This document shows positions 15,446 through 23,676 of a stretch of DNA of 50,234 nucleotides, one piece after another. Numbering within the stretch: the stretch's first letter is position 1; every line of letters begins with the position of its first letter. The notes below the pieces were generated by a model. The model had not been told where the DNA came from. It made no database searches and worked only from the letters and a program-made list of their open reading frames with translations. The position numbers and the translations under genes are program-made. The stretch spans positions 1 through 50,234 of the forward strand of contig JACRML010000035.1 in assembly GCA_016214995.1 (NCBI GenBank). The letters are read 5' to 3'. The stretch is from Deltaproteobacteria bacterium. Its GTDB lineage: Bacteria > Desulfobacterota > GWC2-55-46 > UBA9637.

Positions 15446-15898
15446 ATGAGATTATCTACCAAAGGGCAGTATGCAGTAAGGGCTATGGTCAGCCTTGTTT
15501 GCCATGAAAATGGAGGACCGATTACACTGAAAGATATATCTGAAAGCGAGGGTATATCACTGGCTTATCTTGAGCAGCTGTTTGTCAAGCTCAGGAAGGG
15601 CAATATTGTAAAGAGTGTAAGGGGACCTGGCGGCGGATACGTACTGGCAAGGCCGGCAAGCGAAATAAAGGTTGGAGAGGTTATAACGGTGGTAGAGGAG
15701 TCTTTAAACCCAGTTGCATGTCTTGACGGAGACCTTTCCATGTGCACAAGGACAAATAAGTGCGTAACACAACGTGTTTGGAAAGGGCTGGGTGATAAGA
15801 TGAAAGAATTCTTGGATTCAATAACAATAGAAGATTTAAGCCGAGAGGCAAAACAGCTTTCAGAAACAGTAAGCAGTAGGCAAGGAAAAACAGGTTGA
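15446..15898 (+). CDS. iscR: Iron-sulphur cluster regulator IscR
   Basis: The 150-residue Rrf2 protein begins MRLSTKGQYAVRAMVSL, with helix-turn-helix SLAYLEQLFVKLRKGNIV and wing GPGGGYVLARP. Cysteines at ACLDGDLSMCTRTNKC form the C-(x7)-C-(x5)-C cluster site, followed by VTQRVWKGL as in IscR. Its position directly before iscS and iscU, behind a type 1-like operator, makes IscR the best reading. The stop codon lies inside the next word-repeat block (15893 on), so the last residues (SRQGKTG) may derive from repeat. Confidence 0.92.
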   Translation: MRLSTKGQYAVRAMVSLVCHENGGPITLKDISESEGISLAYLEQLFVKLRKGNIVKSVRGPGGGYVLARPASEIKVGEVITVVEESLNPVACLDGDLSMCTRTNKCVTQRVWKGLGDKMKEFLDSITIEDLSREAKQLSETVSSRQGKTG

Positions 15899-15931
15899 GG
15901 TTGAGGCCAAGAAAATTCTTAACCTTAACCT
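15893..15931. repeat. GAGGTTGAGGCC word repeat at the iscR-iscS junction
   Basis: GGTTGAGGTTGAGGCCAAG faces CTTAACCTTAACCTG, forming a hairpin that overlaps the iscR stop (TGA 15896-15898). It is the same word family as 158-232 and 9598-9658. Confidence 0.8.
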
Positions 15932-15954
15932 GTATTTAACAAAGGGAGGTTGTT

Positions 15955-17166
15955 TTGAAAAAAATCTATTTTGATAATAATGCAACAACACCAATCCATT
16001 CTGAGGTTTTTGATGCAATGCTTCCCTATTTGAAGGATGAATTTGGAAATCCATCCAGCATCCATTGGGCAGGGAGGAATCCCAGAAGGGTTGTTGATGA
16101 TGCGAGAGAGAAAGTGACGAAGCTTCTCAATTGTGATGCAAATGAAATCATTTTCACAAGCTGCGGGTCAGAAAGTAACAATCTTGCTATAAAGGGGATT
16201 GCTGAATCAAAAAAAGATAAAGGCAACCATATTATTACTACTAAAGTGGAGCATCCGGCCGTCTTGAGTACTTGCAAATATCTTGCAAAAACCGGTTTTG
16301 ATGTAACCTTTCTTGATGTTGATAATCATGGTATGTTGGATTTAGACCAGCTTAAAAAGGCAATAACTCAAAAGACAATACTTATTACTGTAATGTTTTC
16401 AAATAATGAAACAGGGGTGATATTTCCCATAGAGGAGATAGGCAAGATTGCAAAAGAGCATAGTATTCCTTTTCACACCGATGCTGTTCAAGGTGTCGGA
16501 AAGGTTCCTATAGATGTAAAGAAAATGAATGTAGACCTGTTGACGCTTTCAGGCCACAAACTTTATGCGCCAAAAGGGATTGGTGCGCTATATGTCAAGA
16601 GAGGTGTAAGGTTGGTGCCATTAATTCACGGCGGCCATCAGGAGAGGAACAGAAGGGGTGGCACAGAAAATGTTGCCGGTATTGTTGCACTCGGAAAGGC
16701 ATGCGAAATTGCTGCCAGGGACATGGAGCAGGAAATAAAATATATTACAGCGCTAAGGGACAGACTCGAAAAAGGATTGATGCAAAGGATAACGCATGTG
16801 CGGCTTAATGGTCATCCAACAAAGAGAATTCCCAACACAGTAAACCTAAGTTTTGAGTTTGCAGAGGGGGAGTCATTGCTTTTAAATCTTGATATGAAGG
16901 GGATAGCTGCATCGTCTGGTTCGGCATGCACATCCGGGACATTGGAGCCGTCCCATGTACTTGTGGCTATGGGTGTCCCGCTTGAGGCATCTCACAGTTC
17001 TGTACGATTTAGCCTTGGACGAGGGAATACGATAGAGGATATTGATTATGTTATAGAGGTTTTACCGACAATGGTGGAAAGGATGAGGAGTATGTCGCCG
17101 CTTTATTCTACGATTACGGGGAAGGCTACGAATATAACGTTCAGTGAGAGCAATTGCAGCCACTGA
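15955..17166 (+). CDS. iscS: Cysteine desulfurase IscS/NifS
   Basis: This PLP enzyme removes sulphur from cysteine for Fe-S assembly and tRNA thiolation. It has 403 residues. FDNNATTPIHSEV opens the protein, the PLP lysine is in LSGHKLYAPKGIGALY, and the catalytic cysteine loop is SSGSACTSGTLEPSHVL. The C-terminus (ERMRSMSPLYS) is nearer NifS-type proteins. The start is TTG at 15955, preceded by GGGAGG at ideal spacing; no closer ATG exists. IscU follows after an 84-nt gap holding repeat. Confidence 0.95.
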   Translation: MKKIYFDNNATTPIHSEVFDAMLPYLKDEFGNPSSIHWAGRNPRRVVDDAREKVTKLLNCDANEIIFTSCGSESNNLAIKGIAESKKDKGNHIITTKVEHPAVLSTCKYLAKTGFDVTFLDVDNHGMLDLDQLKKAITQKTILITVMFSNNETGVIFPIEEIGKIAKEHSIPFHTDAVQGVGKVPIDVKKMNVDLLTLSGHKLYAPKGIGALYVKRGVRLVPLIHGGHQERNRRGGTENVAGIVALGKACEIAARDMEQEIKYITALRDRLEKGLMQRITHVRLNGHPTKRIPNTVNLSFEFAEGESLLLNLDMKGIAASSGSACTSGTLEPSHVLVAMGVPLEASHSSVRFSLGRGNTIEDIDYVIEVLPTMVERMRSMSPLYSTITGKATNITFSESNCSH

Positions 17167-17167
17167 T

Positions 17168-17231
17168 ACAAGTTTCAAGATGCAAGATTCAAATTAAAGT
17201 CTTTACTTGCAGCTTGCCACTTGCAACTCTA
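17168..17231. repeat. AAGATGC/CTTGCAG heptad hairpin between iscS and iscU
   Basis: AGTTTCAAGATGCAAGATTC words pair with ACTTGCAGCTTGCCACTTGC words. The block fills the gap up to the iscU Shine-Dalgarno (AAAGGAG, about 17237). Confidence 0.75.
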
Positions 17232-17250
17232 ATATGAAAGGAGATTTAAA

Positions 17251-17622
17251 ATGTATAGCGAAAAGGTAATGGATCATTTTAGCAATCCACGTAATGTAGG
17301 GGAGATAGATAATGCCGATGGTGTAGGTACGGTTGGAAACCCTGCCTGTGGTGATATCATGAAGCTCAGTATAAAGGTGGAAGGCGATATTATAAAGGAT
17401 GTTAAGTTCAAGACATTCGGATGCGGCGCTGCCATTGCAACAAGTTCAATGGTGACAGAGCTTGTAAAGGGAAAGCACCTCGCTGAGGCAGAGACGGTGT
17501 CTAATGCGACTGTTGCAGAGGCGCTTGATGGACTTCCTCCAGTCAAGCAGCACTGTTCAAACCTTGCGGCAGATGCGCTTCATGCCGCTATAGAGGATTA
17601 TAAAAAGAAGCACTCAAAATAG
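17251..17622 (+). CDS. iscU: Iron-sulphur scaffold protein IscU
   Basis: IscU receives sulphur from IscS and assembles a labile [2Fe-2S] cluster for transfer to apoproteins. Its 123 residues contain the three cluster cysteines, in GNPACGDIM (with the conserved Asp), FKTFGCGAAIATSS and PVKQHCSNLA, and the start MYSEKVMDHFSNPRNVGE is typical. The LPPVK motif is the docking site recognised by HscA-type chaperones, although no hscA/hscB is in the window. Confidence 0.96.
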   Translation: MYSEKVMDHFSNPRNVGEIDNADGVGTVGNPACGDIMKLSIKVEGDIIKDVKFKTFGCGAAIATSSMVTELVKGKHLAEAETVSNATVAEALDGLPPVKQHCSNLAADALHAAIEDYKKKHSK

Positions 17623-17623
17623 T

Positions 17624-17701
17624 TATTAGTTGATAGTTATTAAGTTAAAAGTAAAAACCAACAGCTAAAAGCTGTATTGCTTGGCGGACTTTTTGTCCGC
17701 C
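17624..17701. repeat. Repeat and two hairpins ahead of mnmA
   Basis: TTAGTTGATAGTTATTAAG-type words are followed by the small hairpin ACAGC-TAAAA-GCTGT (17661-17675) and the perfect stem GGCGGAC-TTTTT-GTCCGCC (17683-17701). The latter ends 11 nt before the mnmA ATG and could attenuate transcription or hinder initiation, but no full T-tract follows. Confidence 0.6.
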
Positions 17702-17712
17702 ACTTTTCATTT

Positions 17713-18846
17713 ATGGATGCAGTTTCTAATACAAGAGTCCGAAAAAAATCAAGGGTCGTTATTGCCATGAGCGGCGGAGTGGACTCCGCTGTTGCGGCTG
17801 CGCTTCTTAAGGAGCATGGCTATGATGTTATCGGTATATCCATGCAGCTTTGGGACTATACAGATGGAGAGAAGGACAGTTTTGGAAGCTGCTGTTCTCT
17901 GGATGACCTATATGATGCGAGAAGGGTTGCGGATAGGTTAGGCATACCTTTTTATGTAGTCAATTTCGAAGAGGCATTTTCAAAATCAGTTGTGAATTAC
18001 TTCGTAGAAGGTTACATCAATGGAGAGACGCCAAACCCTTGCCTTAAATGTAATCAGGTTTTAAAATTTGATGTGCTTTTAAGAAGGGCATTAGAATTGG
18101 AAGCAGATTATCTTGCGACAGGTCATTATGCAAGGGTTATCTATGATGACAAAAGCGGCAGATATCTTCTCTTAAGAGGAAAGGATGCGTCAAAAGATCA
18201 GTCTTATTTCCTTTTTACCATGACGCAGAAACAGCTTGCAAAGACCATTTTTCCTCTGGGGGATTTAACAAAAACCGAAGTCAGGAAACTTGCGGCAAGG
18301 TTCAACCTGAATGTTGCCGATAAAAAAGACAGCCAGGAGATATGCTTTGCGCCGGAGGATTATCCATCTTTTATCATGCAACGCGCAGGTAACGCTATTG
18401 TTGCAAAAGGTGAGATAGTTGATATAAGCGGCAATGTCATTGGAATGCATGACGGGCTTTATAAATACACAATTGGCCAGAGAAAAGGTATAGGAGTAGC
18501 TAAAGGAGAGCCTCTTTATGTGCTCAAGATAGATAGCAAAAAAAATAGGCTTGTGGTTGGCGCTGAGGAAGGTTTATTATCAAATGGCCTTGTCGCAAAG
18601 GAAACTAATTGGATAGGGATTCCTTTTCCAAAGGATGAGATAGAGGTTGTTGCCAAAATAAGATACAGGCATAATGGTATAGAGGCTAAAGTTGCGCCTT
18701 TGGACAGCAAAAGGGTTGAGGTTCTTTTTAAAAGGCCTGCAAAGTCTGTAACACCCGGACAAGCAGTCGTGTTTTATAAGGGAGACGAGGTGATTGGAGG
18801 CGGATGGATAGAGGAAGATCGGAGGTTTTCTTGCGGGCTTTCATAA
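17713..18846 (+). CDS. mnmA: tRNA-specific 2-thiouridylase MnmA
   Basis: MnmA adenylates and thiolates U34 of Lys, Glu and Gln tRNAs, using sulphur that starts at IscS. The PP-loop is AMSGGVDSAVAA. The catalytic cysteines are in NGETPNPCLKCN and KKDSQEICF, and GASKDQSYFLF-type and YTIGQRKGIG motifs are present. The ATG at 17713 gives the usual N-terminus; an upstream TTG at 17677 would run through a hairpin and is unlikely. Placement after iscS-iscU matches its sulphur source. Its 3' end overlaps mtaB. Confidence 0.95.
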   Translation: MDAVSNTRVRKKSRVVIAMSGGVDSAVAAALLKEHGYDVIGISMQLWDYTDGEKDSFGSCCSLDDLYDARRVADRLGIPFYVVNFEEAFSKSVVNYFVEGYINGETPNPCLKCNQVLKFDVLLRRALELEADYLATGHYARVIYDDKSGRYLLLRGKDASKDQSYFLFTMTQKQLAKTIFPLGDLTKTEVRKLAARFNLNVADKKDSQEICFAPEDYPSFIMQRAGNAIVAKGEIVDISGNVIGMHDGLYKYTIGQRKGIGVAKGEPLYVLKIDSKKNRLVVGAEEGLLSNGLVAKETNWIGIPFPKDEIEVVAKIRYRHNGIEAKVAPLDSKRVEVLFKRPAKSVTPGQAVVFYKGDEVIGGGWIEEDRRFSCGLS

Positions 18847-20141
18847 CAACACTTGGCTGTAAATCCAACCAGTATGATTCGGCTGCCATAGAGGATATTT
18901 TAAAGGAAAACAACTTTAAGATAACTGCGTCCAAGGGACGCCAGTATGAACCATCGGATGTTTGTATAATAAATACATGCACTGTTACAGGCAATACAGA
19001 CTATCAATCCCGCCAGCTTATAAAAAAGACGGTGGCTGAAAATCCAGATGCTGTTATTTTGGTAACCGGCTGTTATGCACAGGTTTCATCACAGGAGATA
19101 GCCGATATAGAAGGTGTTGATTATGTAGTGGGAAATCTGGAAAAGGAAAGGGTTTTGCAATACATACTTGAAGGGAAGAGAAAACATCCAAAAATAGATA
19201 TAAAAGGGGTAGTTCAAGACAGGCCTTTGACCCTTAGGGCAAAAGGTTCTTCCAACAGAACGCGGGCATATATCAAGGTGCAGGATGGCTGCAACAATTC
19301 ATGCTCCTACTGCATCATCCCTGCGGCAAGAGGCATATCTAGAAGTTTATCGCTATCTAGTATTCTTAAAGAGATAGACATCCTTATTGCAAATGGATAT
19401 AAAGAGATTATACTTACAGGCATACATCTTGGCGCATATGGGTTGGATTTGGATTCAAAGGTTAATATTACAGGCCTTATAAAGGCTATCGCAGATAAAG
19501 ATTATCCGTGCAGATTCAGGATTAGCTCGTTAGACCCTGACGAGGTATCAGATGAACTGATTGAAATAATGGTCGGTTCCAAAACCATTTGCAACCACCT
19601 CCATTTGCCGTTGCAAAGCGGAGATGATGATATTGTAAAGATGATGAACAGGCGATATACAGGAAGGTTATTTGCGGAGCTGATAGAAAAAATAGTAAAG
19701 GCAGTCCCTGAAATTTCTATAGGCGTGGATGTGATTGCCGGTTTTCCGGGAGAAGGAGAAAAGGAATTTTTAAATACATACAGCTTGCTCAGGGATTTGC
19801 CCGTTGCCTATATGCACGTTTTTCCGTTCTCAAGGAGGAACGGAACGCCTGCGGCACGGTTTCAATATCAGGTAGATGCAAAAATTGCCAAGCAAAGATG
19901 CGAAACACTTAAGATGCTGGATAATATAAAGAGGAAGAACTTTTATGAAAGCTTCATTGGAAAAAGAGTCTCTGTTTTGGTTGAAAGCTCACGGGATAAA
20001 GACACAGTGGTTTTCACAGGCAGATCCAGAAATTATATTCCCTTTCTTATAAAAAACTATAACGGCCTTAAAAATGTTGAGATAGATTTCATTTGCAGTG
20101 CAATTGATGGAGACAGGGCGGTGGGCTATGCAGGCAGCTAA
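18831..20141 (+). CDS. mtaB: tRNA t6A37 methylthiotransferase MtaB
   Basis: This radical SAM methylthiotransferase converts t6A37 to ms2t6A37. The UPF0004 domain (FITTLGCKSNQYDS, INTCTVTGNTDYQSRQLI, VTGCYAQ) supplies three auxiliary-cluster cysteines. The radical SAM motif is CNNSCSYCIIPAARG, and HLPLQSGDD and IGVDVIAGFPGE follow. The C-terminal TRAM-like part is recognisable (GKRVSVLVESS). I prefer the TTG at 18831, with GGAGG 5 nt upstream, because it yields MRAFITTLGCK, the usual family N-terminus. The ATG at 18804 gives nine extra residues. It overlaps mnmA, and rnc overlaps its own end. Confidence 0.93.
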   Translation: MRAFITTLGCKSNQYDSAAIEDILKENNFKITASKGRQYEPSDVCIINTCTVTGNTDYQSRQLIKKTVAENPDAVILVTGCYAQVSSQEIADIEGVDYVVGNLEKERVLQYILEGKRKHPKIDIKGVVQDRPLTLRAKGSSNRTRAYIKVQDGCNNSCSYCIIPAARGISRSLSLSSILKEIDILIANGYKEIILTGIHLGAYGLDLDSKVNITGLIKAIADKDYPCRFRISSLDPDEVSDELIEIMVGSKTICNHLHLPLQSGDDDIVKMMNRRYTGRLFAELIEKIVKAVPEISIGVDVIAGFPGEGEKEFLNTYSLLRDLPVAYMHVFPFSRRNGTPAARFQYQVDAKIAKQRCETLKMLDNIKRKNFYESFIGKRVSVLVESSRDKDTVVFTGRSRNYIPFLIKNYNGLKNVEIDFICSAIDGDRAVGYAGS

Positions 20142-20853
20142 TAAAACAGATTTGGAAGAGCTGGCTTTAAGGCTTTCCTATACATTCAATGATATTAACA
20201 TCCTTGAACAAGCCTTGGTACACCGTTCTTTTCTTAATGAGAAGGTTGACCAAAATATAAAGAACAATGAGAGGCTGGAATTTCTGGGTGATGCGGTTCT
20301 TTCTGCCGCTGTAAGCCATCTTCTTATTAAAAAGTTTCCTGATGCAGATGAAGGAAGACTTTCCAAATTCAGGGCAAGATTGGTAAACGAGAATACATTG
20401 GCCAAACTTGCAATGGCTATAGAATTGGGGAAGTTTCTTCTGCTGGGCAAGGGTGAAGAACTTACCGGCGGCAGAGAAAAACCATCTATACTTTCTGATG
20501 CATATGAAGCAGTGATAGCGGCCGTATATCTGGACGGAGGATTTGAAAAGGCATTTTCTCTGGTATCAAGGCAGTTTTCCGTTATTATGGAAGAGGTCTC
20601 TATGGCAGAGATTTCCAGAGATTACAAGACAGAGCTGCAGGAGCAAACCCAGGAATTATTCAAGGTTGCTCCAACATACGAACTCGTTAGTGAAACAGGG
20701 CCGGAGCATAATAAAATTTTTGAGGTCGAAGTTTTGATTAAAGGTGAAAGATTTGGAAAAGGGCATGGAAAGGCAAAGAAAGAGGCTGAACAGCAGGCTG
20801 CGATGGAGACGCTGGAAAGGCTAAAAAGGCAGGGATCAGGGGTTAGGGGTTAG
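20128..20853 (+). CDS. rnc: Ribonuclease III
   Basis: Ribonuclease III cleaves double-stranded RNA in rRNA and mRNA maturation. The signature NERLEFLGDAVLS, DEGRLSKFRARLVNENTLA and ILSDAYEAVIAAVYLDGGF (catalytic Asp/Glu) are intact. The dsRNA-binding domain occupies the last ~70 residues (DYKTELQEQTQEL, GKAKKEAEQQAAMETLERL). The ATG at 20128 overlaps the mtaB end; two upstream ATGs in frame are less likely. The last residues (RQGSGVRG) are encoded by the following repeat. Confidence 0.95.
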   Translation: MQAANKTDLEELALRLSYTFNDINILEQALVHRSFLNEKVDQNIKNNERLEFLGDAVLSAAVSHLLIKKFPDADEGRLSKFRARLVNENTLAKLAMAIELGKFLLLGKGEELTGGREKPSILSDAYEAVIAAVYLDGGFEKAFSLVSRQFSVIMEEVSMAEISRDYKTELQEQTQELFKVAPTYELVSETGPEHNKIFEVEVLIKGERFGKGHGKAKKEAEQQAAMETLERLKRQGSGVRG

Positions 20854-20890
20854 TTTTTACTACCCACTAACTACTAATCCCTAGTCCCTG
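20832..20890. repeat. GGGGTTAGGGGTTAG word repeat after rnc
   Basis: GGGATCAGGGGTTAGGGGTTAG pairs with CCCACTAACTACTAATCCCTAGTCCC. The left arm overlaps the rnc stop and the right arm ends 9 nt before the next ATG. Confidence 0.75.
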
Positions 20891-20898
20891 TATTCAAT

Positions 20899-21699
20899 AT
20901 GGCCAGAAAGAAACAACTAATTATTCCCATCTTTATTCCACATTATGGTTGTCCCCACCAGTGTATTTTTTGTAACCAGACAAGCATAACAGGCAAAGAG
21001 AGGCTGCCTGATACAACAGAGGTGGCAATCACCATTGGTGACTATCTAAAGACATGGAAGGGCAGCGGCAAAAAGGAAGTAGCATTTTATGGTGGCAGTT
21101 TTACCGGGTTGGACAAAAATATGCAGGAGGAATTTTTAGCCGCAACCTGCAGGTTTGTCAGCGCAGGTTTAATAGATTCCGTCAGAGTATCCACAAGGCC
21201 GGATTATATAACAAAAGAAGAACTGATGTTTTTAAAAAGCTACAATGTTGAGACTGTGGAACTTGGTGTTCAATCTATGGATGATGAAGTATTAAAGCTT
21301 TCAGGCAGGGGGCATACGGCAGAGGATACGGAGGAGGCGGTCATGTTATTAAAAAAATATGGTTTCAAGGTTGGACTCCAGTTTATGCCAGGCCTTCCCG
21401 GTGATACTGAAGAGATTGTCCTCTGTACAGCCAATAAAATAGCGGAGCTTGAACCAGATTTTGTCAGAATCTATCCAACTATCGTTGTGAGAGACACACC
21501 GCTGGAAAAAATGTATATGTCAGGTTTATATAATCCGTGGCCTTTAACTGAAATGGTTGATATATGCAAAATGCTCGTTTCGTTGTTCAATGCAAAAAAA
21601 ATCCCTATAATCAGGCTCGGCCTTCAGCCAACCGAAGCTTTGGAGCAAGGCATAGTCGCTGGTCCATACCATCCTTCGTTTAGAGGTCTGGTGGTTTAA
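20899..21699 (+). CDS. Elp3-like radical SAM protein, C-terminally truncated
   Basis: The protein has 266 residues. The cluster motif CPHQCIFCNQ follows IPIFIPHYG; FYGGSFTGL, VRVSTRPDYI, VELGVQSM and GLQFMPGLPGDT are the usual motifs of Elp3/YhcC-type radical SAM proteins. Homologues linked to rnc in related bacteria normally extend well past the AGPYHPSF block. Here the reading frame ends six residues after it (RGLVV), so the C-terminal domain has been lost. The catalytic core remains, so some function is possible. It ends the isc-rnc transcript. Confidence 0.8.
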   Translation: MARKKQLIIPIFIPHYGCPHQCIFCNQTSITGKERLPDTTEVAITIGDYLKTWKGSGKKEVAFYGGSFTGLDKNMQEEFLAATCRFVSAGLIDSVRVSTRPDYITKEELMFLKSYNVETVELGVQSMDDEVLKLSGRGHTAEDTEEAVMLLKKYGFKVGLQFMPGLPGDTEEIVLCTANKIAELEPDFVRIYPTIVVRDTPLEKMYMSGLYNPWPLTEMVDICKMLVSLFNAKKIPIIRLGLQPTEALEQGIVAGPYHPSFRGLVV

Positions 21700-21746
21700 A
21701 ATGCCTGCCGCTAAAACAGAGTTTATCTAAATTCTTTATATCTTCC

Positions 21747-21774
21747 TTGTCAAGCCTGCTTTATCTGATATACT
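21747..21774 (+). promoter_or_regulatory. Putative sigma-70 promoter
   Basis: TTGTCA (21747-21752) and TATACT (21769-21774) are separated by 16 nt. It could drive the ferritin-like gene at 22000, although a repeat hairpin intervenes. Confidence 0.45.
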
Positions 21775-21810
21775 TGTATTCAGAAGGCTGTTAAAAAGGC
21801 ATCAACAGCC

Positions 21811-21890
21811 TTGATTACATGGATTAGGAAAAACGCTTACACAGATATTTCAATGGCTTTTAATCTGTGCAATCAGAGTTTGTTAAGTTT
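21811..21890. repeat. GATTACAC-family hairpin (second copy)
   Basis: TTGATTACATGGATTAGG and GCTTACACAGATATT face TTTAATCTGTGCAATCAGAG. It is related to 4725-4826 and 23614-23657. The remainder of 21700-21999 holds only the putative promoter. Confidence 0.7.
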
Positions 21891-21999
21891 TTCAACCAAC
21901 TCTTAAAGGCAAATGAGCAGTATTAAGGATGTTCTCATAAACCACACACCAAAATTATCTTTGGTATGAGTAGTCAATAAAAGAACAGCAGGAGATACC

Positions 22000-22182
22000 A
22001 TGAAAGAGATTATTGAGTCGCTTATTGGGATTGAAGACAGGGTGCATAAGGTTTATGAAAGAGCGGCAATGCAATTGAAAGATGACAAAGAATTTGCTGA
22101 TTTCTTCTGGCGTCTGGCTGAGGATGAGAAGGTGCATTATAATTTTATGTGCAAAGCTGCTGAATTGATAAGAGGTGATTAA
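22000..22182 (+). CDS. Ferritin-like/rubrerythrin-type N-terminal fragment
   Basis: The 60 residues form two helices with di-iron-type spacing: IIESLIGIEDRVHKVYERAA and WRLAEDEKVHYNFMCKAAEL, containing an E-x-x-H motif (EKVH). That is about half of a four-helix bundle. The TAA stop (22180-22182) abuts a 15-C tract, after which the same reading phase is open straight into the response regulator. It may therefore be the N-terminal part of a split ferritin-like/receiver protein rather than a free gene. A GGAGATACC ribosome site precedes the ATG. Confidence 0.6.
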   Translation: MKEIIESLIGIEDRVHKVYERAAMQLKDDKEFADFFWRLAEDEKVHYNFMCKAAELIRGD

Positions 22183-22197
22183 CCCCCCCCCCCCCCC
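22183..22197. repeat. Poly-C tract, 15 nt
   Basis: This uninterrupted run of 15 C is unlike anything else in the window and sits between two halves that share a reading phase. Tracts of this kind vary in length by slippage and are also frequent assembly or consensus errors. Confidence 0.95.
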
Positions 22198-22254
22198 AAA
22201 ATTTTATATGTTGTTAATAGCTTAAAGCGTAGCCATAGGGAATTTATTCCAGCA

Positions 22255-22734
22255 GTGGTAAACATACAACAGCACAAAAGGTACATGGAAATATTTTTGG
22301 AAACCAGAAAGGAATTTAGCAAACCCCTTGCGGAAATCAAGTCGCTCTCAAGGGTGTGGCAGGAAAAATTACTTATAGTGGATGATGAGAATATGTTAAC
22401 TGATTTGATAGCGGCAATTCTTGAAGACGAAGGCGATGTAGAAACTGCTGCCAATGGCGAGGAAGGGCTTAAAAAAATAGGCGAAAAGTATTTTGCAGCT
22501 ATTGTAACAGATGTGGACATGCCTGTTATGAATGGGATAGAGTTCTATAAAAAAGCTGTTGAGATGTATCCTAACATTAAAGACCGTTTTCTATTCTTTA
22601 CAGGATTTCCAGACAAAGAGCGCATTGCCTTTTTCCGGGAAAATAATCTTAAGTATCTCCCAAAACCTTCGTCAATAGATGATATTAAAAGGACTGTTAT
22701 AAATATTATAGAGAGATCAATGAAACCTTCATGA
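22255..22734 (+). CDS. Response regulator receiver protein
   Basis: The ~120-residue receiver domain has all its landmarks: LLIVDDEN acidic pair, phospho-acceptor in VTDVDMPVMNG, switch residue in FFTGF and Lys in LPKPSS. There is no output domain. A helical segment precedes it (HKRYMEIFLETRKEFSKPLA). The frame is open without a stop from 22183, so the GTG at 22255 may not be the original start. That supports an ancestral fusion to the ferritin-like fragment. No histidine kinase is adjacent. Confidence 0.8.
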   Translation: MVNIQQHKRYMEIFLETRKEFSKPLAEIKSLSRVWQEKLLIVDDENMLTDLIAAILEDEGDVETAANGEEGLKKIGEKYFAAIVTDVDMPVMNGIEFYKKAVEMYPNIKDRFLFFTGFPDKERIAFFRENNLKYLPKPSSIDDIKRTVINIIERSMKPS

Positions 22735-22853
22735 AACATCATAATTGCACATTATAGATTCCACAGATAAACTGGTATTTAATCGGCCACCCAGAAATCA
22801 ATGGTCTATTTTTAGATGCCTCATATTTGTTGAAACATCGCATGAAAAGATAA

Positions 22854-22883
22854 TTGCATGAAACATAGCTGCTATTATATAAT
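22854..22883 (+). promoter_or_regulatory. Putative promoter of the DUF3047 gene
   Basis: TTGCAT (22854-22859) and TATAAT (22878-22883) are separated by 18 nt, 46 nt before the ATG. The flanking 22735-22928 gap contains GCATGAAA/TGAAACAT words and no gene. Confidence 0.5.
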
Positions 22884-22928
22884 TAAAACATAGATAATAA
22901 GGCGGCCCAGCTTAAATAATAGAACGAT

Positions 22929-23612
22929 ATGAAAAAACTTAAAAAGATATTCATCATACCTTGCCTAATTGCACTTTGCTTTTTTGCAGCAATTTCCATT
23001 GCTGTTGCCAAAGGTGGTGTTTTCATAGTGGCCATGTTTAGCGAGTTGAAAGAAAATGGTGTTCCGGCGGAATGGCGTATAAAGGAGTGGAAGGGGAAGG
23101 CAGATGCTCAGATTGTGAACGACGACACAGCCAAAGGAGCGCTGAACCTTAAGAGCAACGCTACCTCTACGGCTTTATATAAGGAGATATCTCTGGATAT
23201 AAAAGATTATCCTTATCTTAACTGGCGTTGGAAGATAACAAAGATTCCAACTAATGGTGATGTAAGGAAAAAGGAGACGGATGATGAGGCAGCTCAGATA
23301 TATGTTGTCTTTCCTAAATTTCCATCGCAGATAAACAGCAGGATGCTTGGTTATATATGGGATAGCAATGCGCCGGCAGGAAGTGAAATAACAAGCGCAA
23401 AATTATCAACGACTAAATACATTGTCGTCAAGAGTGGCGCACAAGAACTTGGAAAATGGTTCTCTGAAAAACGAAATGTCTATGATGACTATAAAAGGCT
23501 ATTCGGCGAGGAGCCTCCTATGGTAGGAAGTATCGCATTGATGATAGATTCTGACGATACCGAAACCAGCGCAGAAACCTTTTTTGGTGATATATACTTA
23601 TCGACTGAATAA
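22929..23612 (+). CDS. DUF3047 family exported protein
   Basis: The protein has 227 residues with a Sec signal peptide (KKLKKIFIIPCLIALCFFAA, cleavage near SIAVA). The mature part has the DUF3047 pattern: KDYPYLNWRWKITKIPTNGD, KETDDEAAQIYVVFPKFP, YIWDSNAPAGS, KWFSEKRNVYDDYKRLFGEE and GSIALMIDSDDTETSAE. The biochemical role of the family is unknown. It is monocistronic, between its own promoter and a repeat hairpin. Confidence 0.85.
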   Translation: MKKLKKIFIIPCLIALCFFAAISIAVAKGGVFIVAMFSELKENGVPAEWRIKEWKGKADAQIVNDDTAKGALNLKSNATSTALYKEISLDIKDYPYLNWRWKITKIPTNGDVRKKETDDEAAQIYVVFPKFPSQINSRMLGYIWDSNAPAGSEITSAKLSTTKYIVVKSGAQELGKWFSEKRNVYDDYKRLFGEEPPMVGSIALMIDSDDTETSAETFFGDIYLSTE

Positions 23613-23613
23613 A

Positions 23614-23657
23614 TTACACAGATAATTCCAAAGGTTTTAAGCTGTGTAATCAGAGCT
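23614..23657. repeat. GATTACAC-family hairpin (third copy)
   Basis: ATTACACAGATAATTCC faces AAGCTGTGTAATCAGAG just after the DUF3047 stop. It could act as a weak terminator-like structure. Confidence 0.7.
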
Positions 23658-23676
23658 TTTAGTAGTTATTGGTATC

